From: a virus
Strand: one strand, 5' to 3'
Length of the DNA: 25,295 bases
IMG/VR virus record: IMGVR_UViG_3300009702_000077
Coordinates: 1 to 25,295 of that record
Shown here: positions 24,109 through 25,295 of the stretch, piece by piece
Numbering within the stretch: the stretch's first letter is position 1
How the letters are laid out: each line of letters opens with the position of its first letter
The notes under the pieces: generated by a model
What the model was told of the DNA's origin: nothing
Databases searched by the model: none
What the model saw: the letters and a program-made list of their open reading frames with translations, nothing else
Program-made: the position numbers and the translations under genes

Positions 24109-24123
24109 GGTGGTGGTGGTGGT
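24109..24123 (-). repeat. Triplet repeat (GGT x5 on +; ACC x5 on -)
   Basis: Five perfect GGT units on the + strand stand three bases from the helicase ATG. They occupy the place where a ribosome binding site would be expected. Confidence 0.85.
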
Positions 24124-24144
24124 TTTCTCGGTCAGGACAGAACG

Positions 24145-24285
24145 GCCTTTTAACGCGCACACGGGGAGCTATCTCATATCTTTCGAAATCTACTGTATAT
24201 AAGGTATGTTTGCCTCGCCGATATTCGCGAGAAATCCTCGATTTTGAAAGGTATGAGATCCTTTCCCGTGTGCGCGTTAAAAGGC
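24145..24285. repeat. Long imperfect inverted repeat in the helicase upstream gap
   Basis: The + strand at 24145-24165 (GCCTTTTAACGCGCACACGG plus one G) is the exact reverse complement of 24265-24285, a 21-base perfect stem. Pairing continues inward over 24166-24190 with 24240-24264 (19 of 25 matches). Four of the six mismatches become G-U pairs in + strand RNA; the other two form one small internal loop. A 49-base AT-richer spacer (24191-24239) separates the arms. No U-run follows either arm, so it is not a simple terminator. It fills almost all the space between the upstream stop and the helicase leader. Confidence 0.9.
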
Positions 24286-24295
24286 AGTTCCGGTG

Positions 24296-25295
24296 TCATC
24301 GTAGATCCTCATCGGACAGGTCGAGCCTCAGATCCTCGGCCCGAACCAAGTAGACTTTCCGGCCCCCCTTCTTGTCCTCGCCGTCGAACTGGGATCGGTT
24401 GACCCAAACCTGGGATCCGTCGATGGACAGCTCCCGCAGGACCGTCCCGAGCCCCTTGGAAGGGGCCGCTCCCTTGAGAGACTCCTTCGCCCAGCTCAAC
24501 GCGAACCCGACGTAGAGCTCCATCCCCCGCTTGACCGCGATCGGATTCCCGGACATGAGAGCCTGATTGAACGCCCGGGCTGCCCCTCGTTTCTTCGCAT
24601 CCTCGTCCGTGTCCACCAGAGAAGGATGCTTCTTAGGCACTGTGACGGCCAGGAGGTCCCCCAGGGCCTCTTGGACCTCCTCCGCGACTGTCGGGCCGCG
24701 CTCCCGCGCCGATGCCAGGAGGTCCACCAGGGCCTCCCAGTCCTTCGGTTTGAACTTCGGTATGAAGATCGGGGGAATCGCGCCCCGGTGCGCTCGCCTC
24801 ATTACGGGCTGACTCTGGAAGTTGCTCACGCGAATCGGATCGCTCCCCTTGTAGTGGAACAGGGAAACCCCGTCCTCCCCATCCCCGTGGAAAACAACCC
24901 TTTCGAGGTCCTGGTGAAAGACCTTCTGGACCAACCCGATCGCATTCTCGCCGGCTGCGGCCTTCTTGGCCGCCGTGGATACGGGTGTCTGAGATGCCAG
25001 CTCGTCATCCCGGGCCGCCTGGAGCCGCTTCCCCTTGAGGGTCGGGTCATCGTGGACGACGCTTGCCGTAGCGGAAACCGACTCTGCCGCCCCGGCAACG
25101 TCGATGCTCATATCGGCCAGGATCGACGCGAGGAGCCCCACGCTCGCCCCGGACCGGACAGCCCAAGCCGTGAGCTTGGACGCCGTGGCCTCGCTGGTGA
25201 CCTTGTAGGCGTCCCGGAGGATCCCTTTGAGATCCTTATCGCCCTGCTTCAACTCGTTCAGGACATCCCCGGCAATCGGGGACCATTCTCCAGCC
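24296..25295 (-). CDS. Unidentified protein, N-terminus outside window (at least 333 aa)
   Basis: The frame is open to the right edge (first full codons read AGEWSPIAGDVLNELKQGDK), so the true start lies beyond the window; a TTG at 25252 is only an internal codon. The sequence is helical and Ala/Lys/Glu-rich. The middle part has FHGDGEDGVSLFHYKGSDPI, and two EALxDLLA helices lie 22 residues apart (KDWEALVDLLAS, VQEALGDLLAV). The C-terminus (GLGTVLRELSIDGSQVWVNR) resembles a winged-helix tail. I do not recognise a family. Position upstream of a helicase makes a replication protein C-terminus possible, at low confidence. Confidence 0.65.
   Translation of the reverse strand, partial: AGEWSPIAGDVLNELKQGDKDLKGILRDAYKVTSEATASKLTAWAVRSGASVGLLASILADMSIDVAGAAESVSATASVVHDDPTLKGKRLQAARDDELASQTPVSTAAKKAAAGENAIGLVQKVFHQDLERVVFHGDGEDGVSLFHYKGSDPIRVSNFQSQPVMRRAHRGAIPPIFIPKFKPKDWEALVDLLASARERGPTVAEEVQEALGDLLAVTVPKKHPSLVDTDEDAKKRGAARAFNQALMSGNPIAVKRGMELYVGFALSWAKESLKGAAPSKGLGTVLRELSIDGSQVWVNRSQFDGEDKKGGRKVYLVRAEDLRLDLSDEDLR
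24648..24736 (-). repeat. Two 23-bp near-identical direct repeats
   Basis: The + strand 24648-24670 and 24714-24736 differ at one base in 23, spaced 66 bases (22 codons). On the minus strand both encode EAL(V/G)DLLA in the same frame of the unidentified gene. Confidence 0.8.

Noticed and set aside
24105-24162. Helicase start at GTG 24162
   Set aside because: It lies within the inverted repeat arm, lacks a ribosome site and adds a low-complexity Thr stretch before the helicase fold.
24191-24206. LexA-like box
   Set aside because: TACTGTATATA matches the left half of the E. coli consensus, but the expected ACAG right half is absent at the required spacing.
24145-24285. Intrinsic terminator
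   Set aside because: The stem has a 49-base loop and no U-run after either arm.
1-25295. Genome-wide reassignment of TAG to a sense codon
   Set aside because: TAG ends TerL, portal, protease, decoration and other genes at sensible lengths, several followed by non-coding or other-frame starts.
1-25295. CRISPR array, tRNA or rRNA
   Set aside because: No regularly spaced repeats or tRNA/rRNA-like segments were seen on either strand.

Overview
The window is about 25 kb of a tailed double-stranded DNA phage or prophage (Caudoviricetes), roughly 58-60% GC by eye. Every gene I can support lies on the minus strand, so the region reads from high to low coordinates. Start codons are mostly preceded by GGAG-type ribosome binding sites, which suggests a bacterial host. 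Nothing in the window identifies the host. I see no integrase, endolysin, tRNA or rRNA.

Layout in transcription order. (1) 25295-24296 holds the 3' part of an unidentified gene, followed by a non-coding gap with a 46-base imperfect inverted repeat. (2) 24105-22429 is an SF1 UvrD-like helicase, then a ParB-like gene split by a +1 frame change at a run of eight G. (3) The packaging and head module (21866-13322) is TerS, TerL, a secreted coiled-coil protein, a small acidic protein, a Mu gp29-like (DUF935) portal, a Mu gpF-like head protein, a small helix-turn-helix protein, a protease with a nested scaffold, a decoration-type protein and a Mu gpT-like major capsid protein. A clear intrinsic terminator follows the capsid gene. 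(4) The connector and tail module (13221-1) is a 211-aa protein, a 441-aa virion protein with a carbohydrate-binding-like sandwich, Mu gp36-like and gpG-like connector proteins, a probable tail tube protein, a chaperone-like protein, a 169-aa tail protein whose frame continues past an amber codon into a fibronectin-III-like domain, three short basic or hydrophobic proteins where a tape measure should be, two baseplate/hub proteins, and a tail fibre of at least 916 aa that runs off the left edge.

The genes work together as one virion assembly line. TerS/TerL package DNA through the portal. The gpF-like protein, scaffold/protease and gpT-like protein build the capsid. The gp36/gpG-like proteins close the neck, and the tail tube, hub and fibre recognise the host. 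Genes are tightly coupled by ATGA, TGATG, TAATG and TAGATG junctions.

The observations most worth following are: the amber codon in front of an intact Fn3-like frame; a 31-base exact repeat shared by two unrelated genes in different reading frames; the long inverted repeat upstream of the helicase; a tape measure apparently broken into three short genes, two of which look paralogous; and a strong excess of the palindrome GGATCC (about 40 copies).
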